Positions 13,380 to 27,633 of a stretch of DNA of 64,000 nucleotides are shown one piece after another. The notes beneath the pieces are model-generated. The model made no database searches and was not told the DNA's origin. It saw only the letters and a program-made list of their open reading frames with translations. The stretch spans positions 8,536,479 through 8,600,478 of the forward strand of contig CM072899.1 of NCBI GenBank assembly GCA_037013685.1, written 5' to 3'. The DNA comes from Acridotheres tristis (Eukaryota > Chordata > Aves > Passeriformes > Sturnidae). Numbering within the stretch: position 1 is the stretch's first letter; each line of letters starts with the position of its first letter. The translations under genes were made by a program, and so were the position numbers.

Positions 13380-13560
13380 AAGAAATCAATGGTCAATAAA
13401 ACTAAGGACAATAAAATGAAGTTTATAAACTGTGTTGTAACAAAGAGTATCTAACCAACAGCTACTGGTCCACTACCACTATGGAAATGATAACTTTGTC
13501 AATAATACTGTAAGAAAGACAACCATGTTCAATAAACACTTCTGCTCTGTTTCAGCTAAT
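13380..13560 (+). mobile_element. ancient CR1-type LINE relic (ORF2, upstream of RT)
   Basis: The order of words here follows the CR1 ORF2 segment that precedes the reverse-transcriptase domain: an 'actaaggacaataaaa' block, 'aagtttataaac', 'ctggtccactacc', 'ggaaatgataac', then a stretch like the conserved N-x-F-F-x-S-V-F region ('aataaacacttctgctctg'). Several in-frame stops and frame shifts show it is long dead. It is much older than the CR1 3' fragments elsewhere in the window. It has no visible 3' tail, so it is an internal fragment. The family assignment comes from recall of the consensus, not from an alignment. Confidence 0.6.
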
Positions 13561-14757
13561 GCCAGTGATGGAGCTGTACAACAGATCAATGGTTATTAAA
13601 TACTGCATTTTCCAGTAATAATCAATTAATAAAGATGTTAAGCACCATCTCTTACAATCATCATCTTTAATTAGCAATACTGACAATTAATATCAAGGAG
13701 CTTAAAGCTGGCTGAAGACTTCTTATGACCTTTTCCAGTTGGTCTTGAACATTCACAAAATTCCAGGCTCCAGTAAAACTACTCTTGTCATAGTATTTAA
13801 AATATTTAAGCAAAATTAATGAATTGGTTGTCAGTTTCAAAGCAAGAAACCAAAATGTATCTAAATTATTTTTTTAAAAAAAGAGAATAAAGAAATCTGC
13901 AATTTAGCTAACAAAGAATTAATAGGAAGTATTTTGAGCAAGCTCTAAGCAGTTCAATAAGAACAATCACTTTTGATTTGTGTTGCATTAGATTATAGAG
14001 TTATTTAACAGATCATAGCTCTGACTAAACCAGATTTCTCCTATCCCATTTGGCATGGCCTTCTACGGCATTTTGGAAGAGAAAACAGAACAATTCAAAT
14101 TTACTGAAACAGACATTAAGCACATGTCAAAGAGATGCAACCACTGACTAGAGAGACTCTTGGGCCAACCCAGCCAAGACAAGCTCTGCTCTGCCTGGCC
14201 GGGTCATATTCTCCCATTCTTACCACCTTCACACCCAGCACTGCCCCACACAGACAACAAAAGCTGGGATCACATTAAAGGAAATAATTTGATATCCAGA
14301 TCAATGCAGATAAAATACAGCAGGGCCAAGAAAACATTCTCTGATCAACACTGAATTTATGGACAGGGGCACTAGGAAAGTGAGAACAGAGGCTTTGCTG
14401 TAGGACTTTGTGGATCAATGTACAAATTGTTATACTCATTGTTCAGTAGAACAATTACTAAAATCCATTTGCCGGTAAATGTGCCTTGTCTTGTAAATCA
14501 TTGGGTCATTAACCTTAACAATGTCAGTGTGTTGTCACTATCCAATTCAATTAAATTACTGACCAAGGTAATACCTAAAAGCACATTTCAGACAAAGGGA
14601 TCTACTATTATATCATTATCTGTGATGACACTTAGCAGCATCTTAATTTTGTACCTGGAAATATGAATGTACCCTAAAACTGAGATTATATACTCTAAAA
14701 GCCAGATGAAAAGATGCACAAACACCCTGAACAGAAAAAAATGGGTAGGGAAAGGTT
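13561..14757. other. unique AT-rich DNA, no gene seen
   Basis: No gene is seen. The CR1 relic may continue faintly past 13560, but I cannot follow it. Confidence 0.45.
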
Positions 14758-14793
14758 AGAAAAAGAGGAAAAGGGGAAGAGAGAGGGAGAAAA
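14758..14793. repeat. pure purine tract
   Basis: 36 consecutive purines on the plus strand (A/G only, gagaggga-type). They lie inside a wider purine-rich stretch at about 14730-14800. Confidence 0.85.
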
Positions 14794-17700
14794 TGGAAAA
14801 TTGCACCAGTCACCTCCATGGGGTCATGTGTGCATTGTTATTTGCCATATTTCAGTGTTCCGTGAGGTCAGAAGACAGGGACGCAAGATCTTCTCTTGCC
14901 ATCAATTATTAAATCTGGCAATATGCCTTAGCAAATGTCCAGTGATGCAGTTTCTAAAAAGGGGCACTCTCTCCACCATGCCAGAGTGAGTAATACAGCA
15001 GCACATGGGAAGGGTGAACAAAGAAAGTCTCTCACGACCTTCCCGGGCCAGCAGTGAAGCACAAGCCCAGCAGTCTGTTTAACTTGGAGGGGAAAAAGCA
15101 GTCACTCATTTCCAGTTTCACTCGAAAAAACAAGTGTATGTGCAATTCATGAGGGCTGGTGAGCTGTTTTCAGCACACTAAAGAGTCTCATTTAGATGTC
15201 TGCATCCATGCATTTATTCTCATATTTCAGGCAGATTCTCAGCCTACACTTCAGGGCAGTAAATTTTTTTTTTTAATCTCCCTTTGTTTCCCTCCAGTTT
15301 CCTCCTTGCCCCTAAAAACCACAAGCTTTATGATGGAAGGCACAAGTAGGCAGGTTCAGTGAGGTAACTTATTACTGTTGTTTATATGACTCTTGCTTTT
15401 CCATGGCCAGAGACCTCACTGTGTGAGGTGCTGTGGAAAGTACAAGAGGAAAGGATGGCCTGTGCCATTAGAGAGATGCTAGAGGGCTGTGGGCAGATGG
15501 CTGGAGAGTATGTGGAAGCCACAAGACCATTTTTACCAGTACATCAGACAATAAACAGCCTTGCTTTTGACAGTCCTTTTGTAAACCAGAGGGCAAACAA
15601 GCTTGCCTTACTCTGGGGTCTCTGGTCAAGGCATTGAATTGGAGAACTCAATCCCTTCTTTTAAACCTCAGCAGTCCTGCAGAGTGCCCTGTAAGAATCT
15701 TGCTGGGGTACATCTGCTAAGGAGGAATGATTTACTTTGAACATGCAACTTCTAGATATCCCAGATTCTGAAGGGCTTCCTGAGGAATGTCCTTGTGAAG
15801 CAACAGCACAGTGTCACCACATTAAACTCAACACGCTCAGCAGCCACTGGCTTTAGAAGAACTGCTGATTCTGAGGCACTTAGAAAAACTCTGCTCCTGT
15901 CCCAGAAGTTTTGAGCTAGGTCATATTTTGTCCCTCTTTTGGAAGAATACACAGTTTCAGGCTGAATCAAGAGCTTTATGCACCTCAGATGCACAGGGAG
16001 CCCTCAGTGCTGTGTGGCACACAATGCCACGTGTTCACATTTTACACAAAAGGGCATCTCAGCCTCAGAGGTGGAGGGAGGAACACAGTGAAATAAAGCA
16101 GAAAAAAACTACTTCATGCTTTATATAAGGGAAAATTTTGACCAAATAAATACATTTTACTTTCAGTACAAGTTTTATCTTGAATGGGAAAATGAAAATG
16201 ATTCTATCAAATGCTTTCTGAAAAGTTATTTGGTCTAGAGAGAAAGAAAATAGAACAGAACTGGAAATGAACTGAACTAAATCACCTGCAAAACTTCTCT
16301 TTTTATGGGAGACACGATGACAGGAATGGGCTTTAAGGATAACAGCATATACAAAAGGTAGAGAGCTGCTTTGTTAATGGAATTACACTGTGGATCCCGA
16401 GCCAAATGGATGCAATTTTATGTGAACTGCACACACAAAAAATTCCCTCAATAAACATATCGAACACGAGGCTTCTTTTCTCCTTACTTTAAGTAGGCAG
16501 CAGGGAAACATTATGACCAAAGAGTAGATATCAGTGCTAGAAGACTTATAGGGCTGCTTAAAAGGGAGTTCAAAATAAAATAGAAGGCAGACAAAATAAT
16601 TGCTTAAGCACCATAAGAGATTATTGTTTTCCTTACAGGTTTTTCTCTTCTTTCAGGACATACAAACCCAGGCACACATACACATTTTTGGAAATGTATT
16701 TTTCTTTTAGCAGCAGAAGTATCTCCTAGATGTATGAAGAGAATAATGCAACCTATATACGTTACAAGAGCTTGAGGGCTTTGAGGAAGAAAATATATTT
16801 TTAAAAAAGGAACATCTGAATAAACAGACACAAAGCAAGGCTGAAATAATGCTTTGTACTTTGTAGTGATTTTTTTCAGGTAACATATAATTAATTAGAA
16901 ACCACTGACATTAATAACATTGGACTTATATTACTTTCCTTGCTTTGGAAGCTAGATTTGGCAGCACACTTAAGAGCTTTTCAGAAAACTCCTGTTGATA
17001 AACTATTAGAGTGAAATCCACATCCCATTTGCAGTTAAGTATCCTCATCAGATCATCTTTTAGTAGTCCCAGCTTGCATCCCTACTGGCAGTGACTATTT
17101 GTTTTTAATAGAGCATCTCTTTTTAAAACTTACCTGACTCTAAGATGCTCATTATGTTTGAAATTATAGGAAACAAGGACAACAGCTCTGGACCTAAAAA
17201 ACACTGGCTGTCACTGTCCTCCTGTTCCCCAGTGCCAGGTCTTGTAAGGATGATTGCAGTGCAATCTTTAAAACTGTTGTCTTCATCCCTCGAGCCCTGC
17301 AAGGAAGGATCTCAACAACACCCTAAAGCTTGCTAAGAGACTATAACTCATTCAAAGACAACTGCAGCAGCTTCCAGGGACAGATTTTCCTCACAAAAGT
17401 TACACAGATACTCCAAGAACTTTATTGCTGCTTGGAAAAAAAAATCCTCTTAGCTGCTGCAGTTTCCAAACCCTGCTTTTAGAATCCTCTACAGAATCAA
17501 TATTTTACTGCAAAACTCTTTGCTCTTTCCCAGCTCTGAGCCGCAATTTCAAATTATAGTATCTCAGAGGTCTGCCTGAAATGGCCTTGGGTTTGTTCCC
17601 TCCAGTCTGATGGCAAATGTGTCAAAATGTGCGAGACTTCCCAGTAGGGAATGTGAAGGGTGGTACAAGTATGTAAAATCCAATGTCCACAACCTGATAA

Positions 17701-20700
17701 ACTATCCAGGTATCTAAAAATGTTGTGATCCTGAAGAACAAATCTTATGGTTCTATGATGCCTGTTTTCAAATCCTTTTAATTATTTAGAAGGCATTCTG
17801 GCTCACCAAGTGCCTAATGCTTAGGGCTAACCAATTGGAAGGTATTGATTATTGCTGAAATCTCCAGGCTGCCAGTAGTTCTGACACACGTGTGCCACAC
17901 AGCACGGTGTGAATACCAACATGCATAATCTGCTGTGCTTATTCAGAAAGCCTTAATTGCAACAGACCACACAGACCTCACATACTTCATCATCCTGATA
18001 AGTTCTTATCGCATGAATCATCTTATGGATTAGCTTTCACTGCTTGTTCTGATCTTTGTTACCTACAGAGCCACAGCCACACTCTGCCACTCACTCACCA
18101 GCAGATTCCACATCCCGTTCCTCATCTTCCCTGAGGGTTTGCAGAGTGATCAATGACTGCAATGATGCTGAAATCACTTCACTTACACCCGTCTCACTTT
18201 GCCTGTCATACCTGAGAAACTGTGCCACACAGGAAACTGCAATTCTCCAAAAACTCCAAAACAAGAAAGGCTTTCCTCTGTTCCATACTCCTGCTTCAGG
18301 AGCACAGGGAAACTAGACAGAATTTTTAGTACACCTCAGTTTCCAAAAAAGCTGTAGAAGAAGTTCATACTTCACTAACAAACAGCTAGACAGTCTGCTA
18401 AATTTTTAATCATGGATAACCAGAAAAACACCCTAAAAACAATACAGGAAATCCTAACACAACCTTCAAACATCAGTGCCTAGAAAAGTTGATTTGCTAC
18501 AGTGAGGGGAAGCCTTGAGGTTACTGAAATGCACTATCTTAGCTCAACCACAATTTCAGGGTGTTTCTGCAGGTCTTGTCTTACCAGAAAAATAGCTTCT
18601 TCTCAACAGTATTTTTTTTACTACAAAAAGGTGAGCAGCAAATACTCCAAAATCCTATGTAAGGCATAAGCACAATGCAATCTTTGTGTCCAATTGCTGC
18701 AAAATAAATAATTTTCTCACCATTTCAATGAAAATTTATTCAAATTGAGTAAGGATATTGTTTAAAAAATGTAATGCAAGCATGCACAAGTAATTAAGAA
18801 TGTTGCTCCATTTCCTAAATACATTGTAATTAAACAAATGTCAGCAGTTCAGTCTTATGCAGAGATTATTTGACAGTACGTGAGAATCTCAACTGTACAG
18901 TTCAAGACAGTTTAGGGGCCTTGTTATTGTTTGCAGTAAATTTTTTTTCTTATGCATTTTACACTAAAAATCTTTTATCCGAATGATATTCATCTTTAAT
19001 AAACATCAGCTCTAACTAGGAATGGACGTATCATTATAAAACCTTGCTCTCCATCACAAGTGAAAAGGTAAGGTAATCCTCTCGACCACTTTCCAGATTT
19101 AGAATCTCAAAAAGACCCCATGATTCTGTAGATACTGAAATCAAGATTGAATCCTTCAGTGTCAGCTCTGCTCCCAAGGGATAGCAATCTTTGTTCAAAT
19201 ACCTTAAATTCTTTAGCTACTAGAAGCTGGCAGGTACTCTAACCAGAAGCCACATTCCAGTGCAAGGAGACATCAAGTGAGAAATTACTGTGGCACTTTT
19301 CCTCAGTGTGACTCTCAGGCACACAGGAACAACAGGTCTGTGTGAGTGTCAGTGCAAGGCTTCACACAGACCCATCAGCAGAACAGCTGAAGACCACAAT
19401 CAAACACCATTCCCAGCAGAGCACACCAAGCAGCAGGATGGGCACAGCTGCTGCCTGGGAAACTCCAGAGCAGAAGGATGAACAGGGAAAAGTCCAGAAA
19501 GCTCTAGTCACATGCTAAGCTTTGTAGGCAGGACCTTCTCCTCTTGCTCTCTCCTGCTGCTGTTCAGAAATCCCTACCCATGGACTGGAGGCAGAAAGAC
19601 GAGAAAGAAGAGACTGTCAGCTCCATTCCTGTTGGAGCTAATTACCTCACTGGTTGCTAATTACAGGAGAATGCAAGTGATCCCTAGACATGCCTCACAG
19701 AGAAGACCATGCCCAAAGCTCCATGTTTTCTTTATATCACAGTATTATGAAATCTTTAACAATAATGAGGCATCCAGCAGAGAAAGGAGTATATAACAAC
19801 ATCCATTTTTGTCCAGGAACAAGAGAGTTAAATCATTTCAAGCACCTGGCAGCATTTTTTTCTGAGCAATGGCTCAACATAACTATTACAGATTCTGGAT
19901 ACACAGGTAGCAGCAGTGCTCCGAGTGCTGCTGTATGGTGCCCATCATATTTGTCTCCTCCTGTGCTCAACTTTCTTGTGCTGACAAATGAACAGTTAGA
20001 AGCTCTTTGTTATATAAATGTCAGCAGAGGCAAACAGAGTGGAAATTCGGTGGCCAGGTGTAGGTGGCCAAATATCCATAAAAAAAGATTAGGTACCTGA
20101 GAAAGAATGGTATTTACCAGCTGCATGAGGTGTCAGGTGTTGTGGAGAGACATTGTTTTCACAAAAATGGTTTGAAATAGGTTCCTTTTGTTTCTCCGGG
20201 CTTTTGTGCTCTCTGGAAAGGAACCCACTGATCTCCACAAGGTAGAGATGATCCTTGAAAATACTTGAATTCATGGCTGAACCCCCAGAACCTCTTCCAC
20301 AGTGTTGCTGCATGGTGCCTTTGTGCTGAGATTGAAATCGCAGCAGCACGGCTTTCTCACAAGAAGTCAAATCAGCCATCACTGTCTCAAACATCTTACC
20401 AAGCTCCTCAGTTTCTCTGAAGGAGATTTATTAAGTCTTTGTAATTATAAGTTGCCTGTGCTTCCACTCAATTCAGAGGACAAAGTGGAGTCAAAAGCCT
20501 GCTCTCAATGCCACAAGTTTCCAATGAATGCAAGAAACTTCAGGCACTTTCTGTGCAGACCTTCAGGCAGGATGAATTACAACTGTTCTCTCCAGTCAGT
20601 GGAGCTGTGCTGATTTACATCATGGGAAGACCTGCTCCCTTGTGTGGGACAAGTTTAAAGGGGGAAAACTTGTGTCTTGCTTATTCCTTATCTTTGTCTC

Positions 20701-22467
20701 AAGCCTTCAGTTAAAAATATATTCCTTGATTATATCAAAATTAATTTTACATTTGTTTGTCATTCTTTGGTCCTGCCCTGTCCTCTGCCATGGGTGTGAA
20801 ATGATGGCAGACCCAGCTGCAACACTGCTGCAGTGAGGGAGCAGGCTGGAAGTTGCTGAGTGCTTCTGTGTATTGAGGCTTTGCTAAATACTCAGTATTT
20901 AGTATAACTTATTTATTACTAATAATTTAGTAATACTCAGTTTTTCATTATCACAGACACATCCTGTGTCTGGGGCTCAGACCCAGAGCCGGGATAACCT
21001 GGTAGGACAGCATCTCTTGATCAATGGGTCACATTTCTTTACCTGACATTTAATTCCTTACGATGACTTGTGACTGCTTGAAATCCAATATAAAAAAAAG
21101 AACACATGTGCATAAACATGAACACTCTAATAAGATCCTCAGTAACACCAGGCACCAACTCGTCACCATGATAAGAGCTGGTAACTAATTAAAAGCATGA
21201 ATGAACAGACATGAGAGATAAACAGAGTTCCTATTTGGCTGCAGCGTGATGTGAAAACTCTGCTGAGCTGCCACTGACAAAGCTGAAGGTCTGGTCCTAC
21301 AGCACGCCCTAATTCCATGATGAACATATTTTAGCTGCTTTTTGTCACTGTTTTTATTTCAGTGATTCTTAAAGATCATTGAAGTGTGACTCCTACTTTC
21401 AAGTGGCTGGTTTGGCAGCAGAGGACAGAGCACAGATTTTGGTGCATGCCTTATGAGCTTGGGCATCAACACTGCATGGCAGAAACCTGATCTGCTGCAG
21501 CTTCATCACTTATTATAATTAGCAATCTGTGCCCTGTCTATACATACTAAAGAATCACATTTCTCAGCACAATGCAAACTTAACCCATCTGAGAGTCCAC
21601 ACAGGGATTTTGTACCAATTTTAATTAAATCATTCCCCAGAACAATTTGACTACTTTCCTTGTGTAGGCATAACCCAGAAGCAAATGGATTATAAAATTT
21701 CTCATTCTCATGTATTATCGATTTCATGTTAACAATTGTTCTTCAAGTCTTAATTTCTGGAGTCATGTTATTGTCTAGGAAATTCAACTTACATATTTCT
21801 TTTAATCCTGTGTTTCAAAGGATGACATGAAAAGATATCCTTGTGTCCCAAAACTGCTTAAAAATTTGCATGAAAATTATCCAATATGCATTGTTCTTCC
21901 TTTTAAATAGCAGTTATTTATATGCCAGTTTCATGCTGTGCAGGAGCTGTACTCCAGATCTTTGAACCCGTGAGTAAACAGAATAAAACTAGAATAAAAG
22001 TATTTCAGAGACACGTAAATGAGACAGCTGATTGAGCTGTTGGCTCAACAATCTTCAAAATACCTGAGGAGATTCAGGAACCCCAAGAAGTGCGCCTGGT
22101 CTTGACCATACTGGAACAGCCCTTGGTGGTACCTCTCTCTCCAGAGTCTCCTCGGAAAGCCCAGGAGTGCCCTGTAAAATCAAGCCATTAAGCAGGACAG
22201 AGCTGTGCATGTGCAGCTTCTGTGCATGCACAGGGGTGATCCTGCTCTGCTCCCTCTGCCAAAGGGGGAGCCAGGGCAGGGACTGCAGTGCCCACACCCC
22301 CAGCATCCCTCACTGGAAGGCTGAAGTCCTTCTCTAAAATATGATGAATAAAGACTGTTCTGGGAAAATCTGTGTTGCAATCACAGCTGTAAGTTCAGTT
22401 TCTCTGCAGCCTCAGGGACACCAGGACTTAGCCTGTAAAAGTTTCCTGCCTGTCCATTTACCTGCAA
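14794..22467. other. unique AT-rich DNA, no gene seen
   Basis: No supported gene or mobile element. The longest frame is 136 codons (19690-20100, plus) without recognisable features. The part around 18690-18880 is especially AT-rich with several TAATT words and could be conserved non-coding DNA, but nothing in one sequence alone shows this. Confidence 0.45.
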
Positions 22468-22484
22468 TTCCTCCTCCTCCTCCT
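22468..22484. repeat. (CCT)5 microsatellite
   Basis: About five copies of the CCT trinucleotide run between aatt and ggcag. Confidence 0.85.
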
Positions 22485-23036
22485 GGCAGTCTGGCTCTTG
22501 CCTCTATGACACCAGTTCTGGTACTGAATGGAGGGAAAACCACCCTGCCAGACATTGGTGAATAATCTGCCATCCCACTCCAAAACTGCCAGCACAAAGG
22601 AGTTAACAAAATCTGTTTGAGCTGAGGGTATTTATGCTTCAGCAGTTCCATTAATAGGTATTAAATAACACTCCTTTAAGCTACAATGCTGCTGCATAGG
22701 GTTTCAGCCTCATCTTTATGGATGCCTTGTCATAATTTCAAGAATTATAGAATTTCCAGCCATACACCTACATATATCTGCAAAGTTACAAAACAGTCAA
22801 AGATTATTTTTTCTGCCCACAACTAGCAGAAATTACTTTTCATTAATCAGGATCAGATGAGATGAAATTAAATCAATTCTTCTCTTACTTAAAGTTTGAG
22901 ATGCCCGAAGAGAGAGAAAACAACTCTTCTCAACCCTCAGCTAGGGAGCTACAGCAAAACTCCAGCTCTGGGTACAGGTCTGGGTGGAATTCCCACACCA
23001 TGTGAGCACTTACTACCTCTGCTGGCTGTTCCTCTT
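22485..23036. other. unique DNA, no gene seen
   Basis: Nothing recognisable. Confidence 0.45.
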
Positions 23037-23052
23037 CACACACACACACACA
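23037..23052. repeat. (CA)8 microsatellite
   Basis: Eight uninterrupted CA dinucleotides. Confidence 0.95.
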
Positions 23053-26000
23053 AATGCTGCCCCAACTCCCATTGACTAGACACTTAGGGGACCCTCCCCT
23101 CTTTATGTTCTTGACTTATTCCCAAAAATTCATCAACAGCCTAACCCACAGGTTCTTTCTTTTACTTTGTACACTCTCATTAGGCAACATCTCCAAAAAA
23201 GACCTTCCAGGAGATACAATTCCCATTCTTTCAGGCAATTCCAAATATACTCAGAGGAGGTAGTGAGGCAATCTCCTACACATTGTGTTGGACAGCAACA
23301 AGAGGTACCAAATATGAAAATGAATTGTGCCTGAGAAGGAGAGAAGTAAATGGGCTTCATTGTTACAATGCAAAATTCAGATTGCAACTGACTCTGGACT
23401 CCCACTGGCCCAGAATCTGAGCTCAGATCTCACATGCATCTCTTCTATCATTTGTATGTGTGAATACATCCACTGCATAGCAGGAGACTGGGAAAAAAGC
23501 AGGAGCCTGCTACTCTTCATTCTGAAATCCATGTGTGTTTTGGTTAAAACCTCTCTGAGGACCCCTGAGCACAGTGAGATGCTCTTTGCATTTGCAGAGA
23601 CAGCACTCTCCAGGATGCAGCAAGCCTTGCTGAGCACCTGTCCTCCTACCAATATATCTCCATATAGCATTGGTGGAAGGCTTTTATTACTGATAGAGCC
23701 TATTCTGCCCTGACCAAAAGCATCCAGTGCAGTTCTTAGAACCTTCTGCGTGATAAACGGGAAACTTAGAAAAACATGGGGGAGGCACATCAAAGTGCAA
23801 TAAAATGAGATGACATCCTCTGCTCTGCAAAGGCCAAGACAGATTTCTGACTACACTGTAGCAGCAAACCAGCATGATAAAAGAGCTAAAGCAAGAGGTT
23901 ATGATATGCTTGAATCACTCCAGAGAAAGGAAGTGCTGTGTGTAACTAGGGAGATAAATAATCAAACAGATAGTGTAGCACTGCCCCCTCACTCACTTAA
24001 ATCAAAGGAGGTTCTTTTGCCACCTCTCCACCCACTGGGACCTGGCATCAGGGAAGTTTAAAAGTTGTCATTGGCAGGAACAAATAGAGAAGTGCAATTC
24101 TGGAACTGAGATATAAACCCAGAAGCACCAGCAATGCCTCTTCAGCAGTGCTAGCAGGGGTCCTGCAGTCCTGCTCCCCTCGAGGGCAGCACCACAGCCA
24201 AAGCCACCCAAAGCTTGAAAACATTCACTGTCCTCACAAGGAGTTTACACTTGGGAATCAGCAAAGAGGGGCTGCCATACCCAGGATATATCCTGGCCAG
24301 CACATAGAAGCCAAAATACAGGAGCAAACTACACTCAGGCATGCTTGGCACAAGTCCTTTTTTCGAAGATACCAGTGCATGTTGTCTGATTAACTAGCAG
24401 TATCTGTCCCATGACTGACTGATGCTGCTACTCAGCAGCTTGGATTTGACCCTCAGCAGGATTTACATTCTGCCTGAAGAGCCATGCATTGAAATCAGAG
24501 GGCCATGGGAGTATGTCCAAGGTCAGGTTTTACTGTAAGTAATACCCTCCACCTCAAAAGCAGCTGCATGTTTCTGACAATTATTTGAGAAGGTAATTGA
24601 ACTCAGCTGTTTCAAATGTGATTTCCATACAATGTGCACTCTACTTTGATCCTGAGTTGGAAAAAGGAATAAATAATCCTGTTTTAACCTTGACTTGACA
24701 TGACACTTGCTATGCAAACACCCTGCCTGCAGATCACACAGCCAAAGGAGGAAAGAATGTGACATTCTAGCATGGGGCAAGAGCTACTATTTGATATTTC
24801 TGCCCTTTAGTTCATGGCGTCAAAAAGACATCTAAGCTCACAAAACAGGTAAAAACTAAAAAGGAAAATCTGCTTTGGCCCCCCACTACATTCTTGGAAA
24901 CTGAAAGCTTCACATCTCACAAGGAGCAGGTACTTGATGGTGAAAGGACAATCTTCCATTCTCTTGCATTATCTTGGTAGTGGGTGAAGCCAGGGTATTT
25001 GATGCGCCTCAAAATAACAATTTTTTCCCTAATGTAAAAAAAATAAAATAAAATTTCCAAAATGCACCTTTCTTATTGCAAGTAAGGCTGAGGAGAATCA
25101 GCTATGAAAGGTTTTCTTCACAGGTTTTGGCGTGATCACAGCAAGAATATCAAGGAAGAGGAAAGAAGTTTCAGACAGGACTCCAGTGAGCAACCTGCCT
25201 GTATGACTGTACTCACAGGGCTCTCCCCAGCAGAGGAGCATGAGATTCAGTGAGTTTATTCTTGCAGCACTCCGAGGAGTTAGAAAAGTGATTTATTCTC
25301 CAGCTGGGAGCAAAGACAGAGGGAATCCCAAGAAGCTTTTGGTGGATCAAAGAGCTGATCCCAGCTCTGAGTTAGCTTAGCTATCCAAGCATGCTAGAGG
25401 AAGTCTGGTAAAAGTAGAGAGAGGGAAGAGACAAAGTTATGTGTACACACCCATCCACCCTCTTGAACCAAGGGGTAATTTCACACCTAAATTACAGTGC
25501 AAAGGCAAAAACCTTTCTGCATGCACATGTGAGGCCCTGCCCAAGAAGATCTAACTTATGAGCTGCAGAGTACAGCTCTGAGCTTCCCTTCTGTGAAACA
25601 TAAGGGCATTCCAGAACTCACCAAGGTTTGGAAAGAAACATAGAAACAAGCAAAGAAATACAACAAAATGGATGGAAGAAAAAGAACATTATCAATCCAA
25701 AAGTGTCTGAGAGCACCAGCAACAAACTAGGGGCACAGCTTCCTAGAAATATATGTCAAAGGAAAACATACATGATTGCAGAAAATGAGGCAAGGTACCA
25801 ATCTGGCTCGGCAGCATGGAAAATACTGACAGAAGGCACAGAGGCAGTGATGGGACAGTAACTCCCTGATATTTGCATGAAGTTGTATTTAAACATCCAG
25901 CGAGCTTTGATCTGCTACTCATGCAAAGAAGCTGTTCTTAGGAGTCCTTCTGATCTAATCCCTGTAAGCTGCTCTGTTTACCCTGCTGACACTCCTGTAC

Positions 26001-27235
26001 AAAAAGTGCATCAAATATAGCCGTGCACATTTGGGTGCAGGCAGGTGTATGCATGCACAAGGATATGCATAGGGCACATGAAAGAAAAAAACTGTACGTG
26101 CTTTTTATCTTTGCAACCAGACCACTAACAAGGACAGAAACCAAATGCCCTTTTCATCCTCCACTGTGCCTAACTGACTTCAGCAGAACCATTGCAGAAT
26201 TAAATACTGCTCATGGTGAGGGAGAACAGAGAGCTCCATCTCCAAATATGTAATGATCTACTCAGAATACACCAAGGGATTCAGTGAGTCTCTACATATG
26301 CTTCCTCTCAGCATGCAGGTGTAAGATTTAAAAATCCATATTTTTCTCCAATAAACTTAAAAACAGCTATAATACCAAGTACCAAAAGCACCATCTGTGC
26401 TTCACATATAGTGATGATGATTTTTTCGGAGTTGGTGCTGTTTCTTAGTATAGCTTGATCTTATTTTGTCAACCGCATCATGAAAAGTGCAAAGAACCCC
26501 TGTGGATCCAAATGTCTCTGAACAAGCTGCTTTAACAAGAGCATATAACATATTTCTGCTTCTTTAAGGCAACTATATTGTTGACTCATACTCAGTAACA
26601 TTTAAATGTGTAGAAATGTTCAACCCGGACACCAAAGTGCTCCACACACCTTGGCAGTGACTGGAGGTTGCTGTGGCCAGCACAAGACAAGGGTTTCTTG
26701 ATGAAGCAAAAAACCTGAAAAATGTGAGTGCTCACAAAGATTTATCTTCCTTGCTGTGCAGGCAGCACCTCCTCACTGGCCATCTCCCCTTTACTACATA
26801 TCCACCCCTTACACCCCTCCAACAATGTCCAGCCCAAGCACTGCCCTCTTGTACACCTACCAAGTGCCAAAGGTTTTCTAAAGTCCACTGAGGACCTTGC
26901 TGTCCAAACATGTCAGAGGCCTCAGTGACGGACACACATATCAAACTCAAAGACAGAGCCCTGGCAAGGTAAGTTTGACAAATTCCTGTCTGGTCTTCCC
27001 CTCCTTCACTTTTCCTCAGCTGTAAACTGTAACTTTAGCCTGGATCTGTTGCATCCCCTCAGAGCTGTGTTAATGCTATTTCCATTAACCTGCTCTGTTG
27101 AGGGTGATGTCAGCACCCACCATCCTTCTCAGAGGTACTGCAGGTATTTCTCACCACATTTAAATGTGGATGTGGGTGTCTACTTTAAACATAGAGTTAC
27201 TAATTTGACATTCGGTATTTTACTTTGACTCAGAC
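23053..27235. other. unique DNA, no gene seen
   Basis: No supported gene. At 23327-23793 both strands carry long overlapping frames (128 codons plus, 138 codons minus). Neither shows a domain, and being open on both strands argues for base composition rather than coding. Confidence 0.45.
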
Positions 27236-27345
27236 TCATAGAATCATTAAGGTTGGAAAAGATGTCCAAGATCATTAAGTCCAACCTTTGATCAAACACT
27301 ATCATGCCAACCAATCCATACCACAAAGTGCTACATTCAGACCCT
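27236..27345 (-). mobile_element. CR1 LINE fragment (3' end)
   Basis: On the plus strand the block starts catagaatcattaagg, runs through ttggaaaagatgtccaagat and continues with the gtccaacc motif. This is the reverse complement of the CR1 3' end, so the element lies on the minus strand with its tail at the low-coordinate side. Only about 110 bp remain: the 3' untranslated end of a heavily 5'-truncated copy, the commonest form of CR1 in birds. It carries no coding sequence. Confidence 0.9.
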
Positions 27346-27633
27346 ACTACACTCTGTAACTTGGTATAGCACCTGTCCCTGTTCCTTCTCCAAGGCCTTT
27401 TTCCTCTCAGATTCTTTAATTCCTTCTTCTGTGTCCATAGACAGAAAAATTACTAAATGTTTCTTTACAGAAGTTTCCAGCGTGATACAGAGACAGCATT
27501 TAACTGAAAAGTTCCCCAATATATTTCTGGAAAGAAACTTCAACTTTGAGCTATTATCCTCAGGGATGTCAGATTGATTTCCCTTGTCATCCTTTGTCTG
27601 GCTGATTTTTCTTCTTCACTTTTGTCTTTGCAG
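27346..27633. other. unique DNA upstream of an exon-like segment
   Basis: No gene is seen. The last 25 bases form a pyrimidine-rich stretch ending in ctttgcag, an acceptor-like sequence for the segment that follows. Confidence 0.4.

Noticed and set aside
17560..17770. Possible CR1 tail at ggttctatgatg
   Set aside because: The octamer-like word is present once, but no upstream CR1 3' block can be found.
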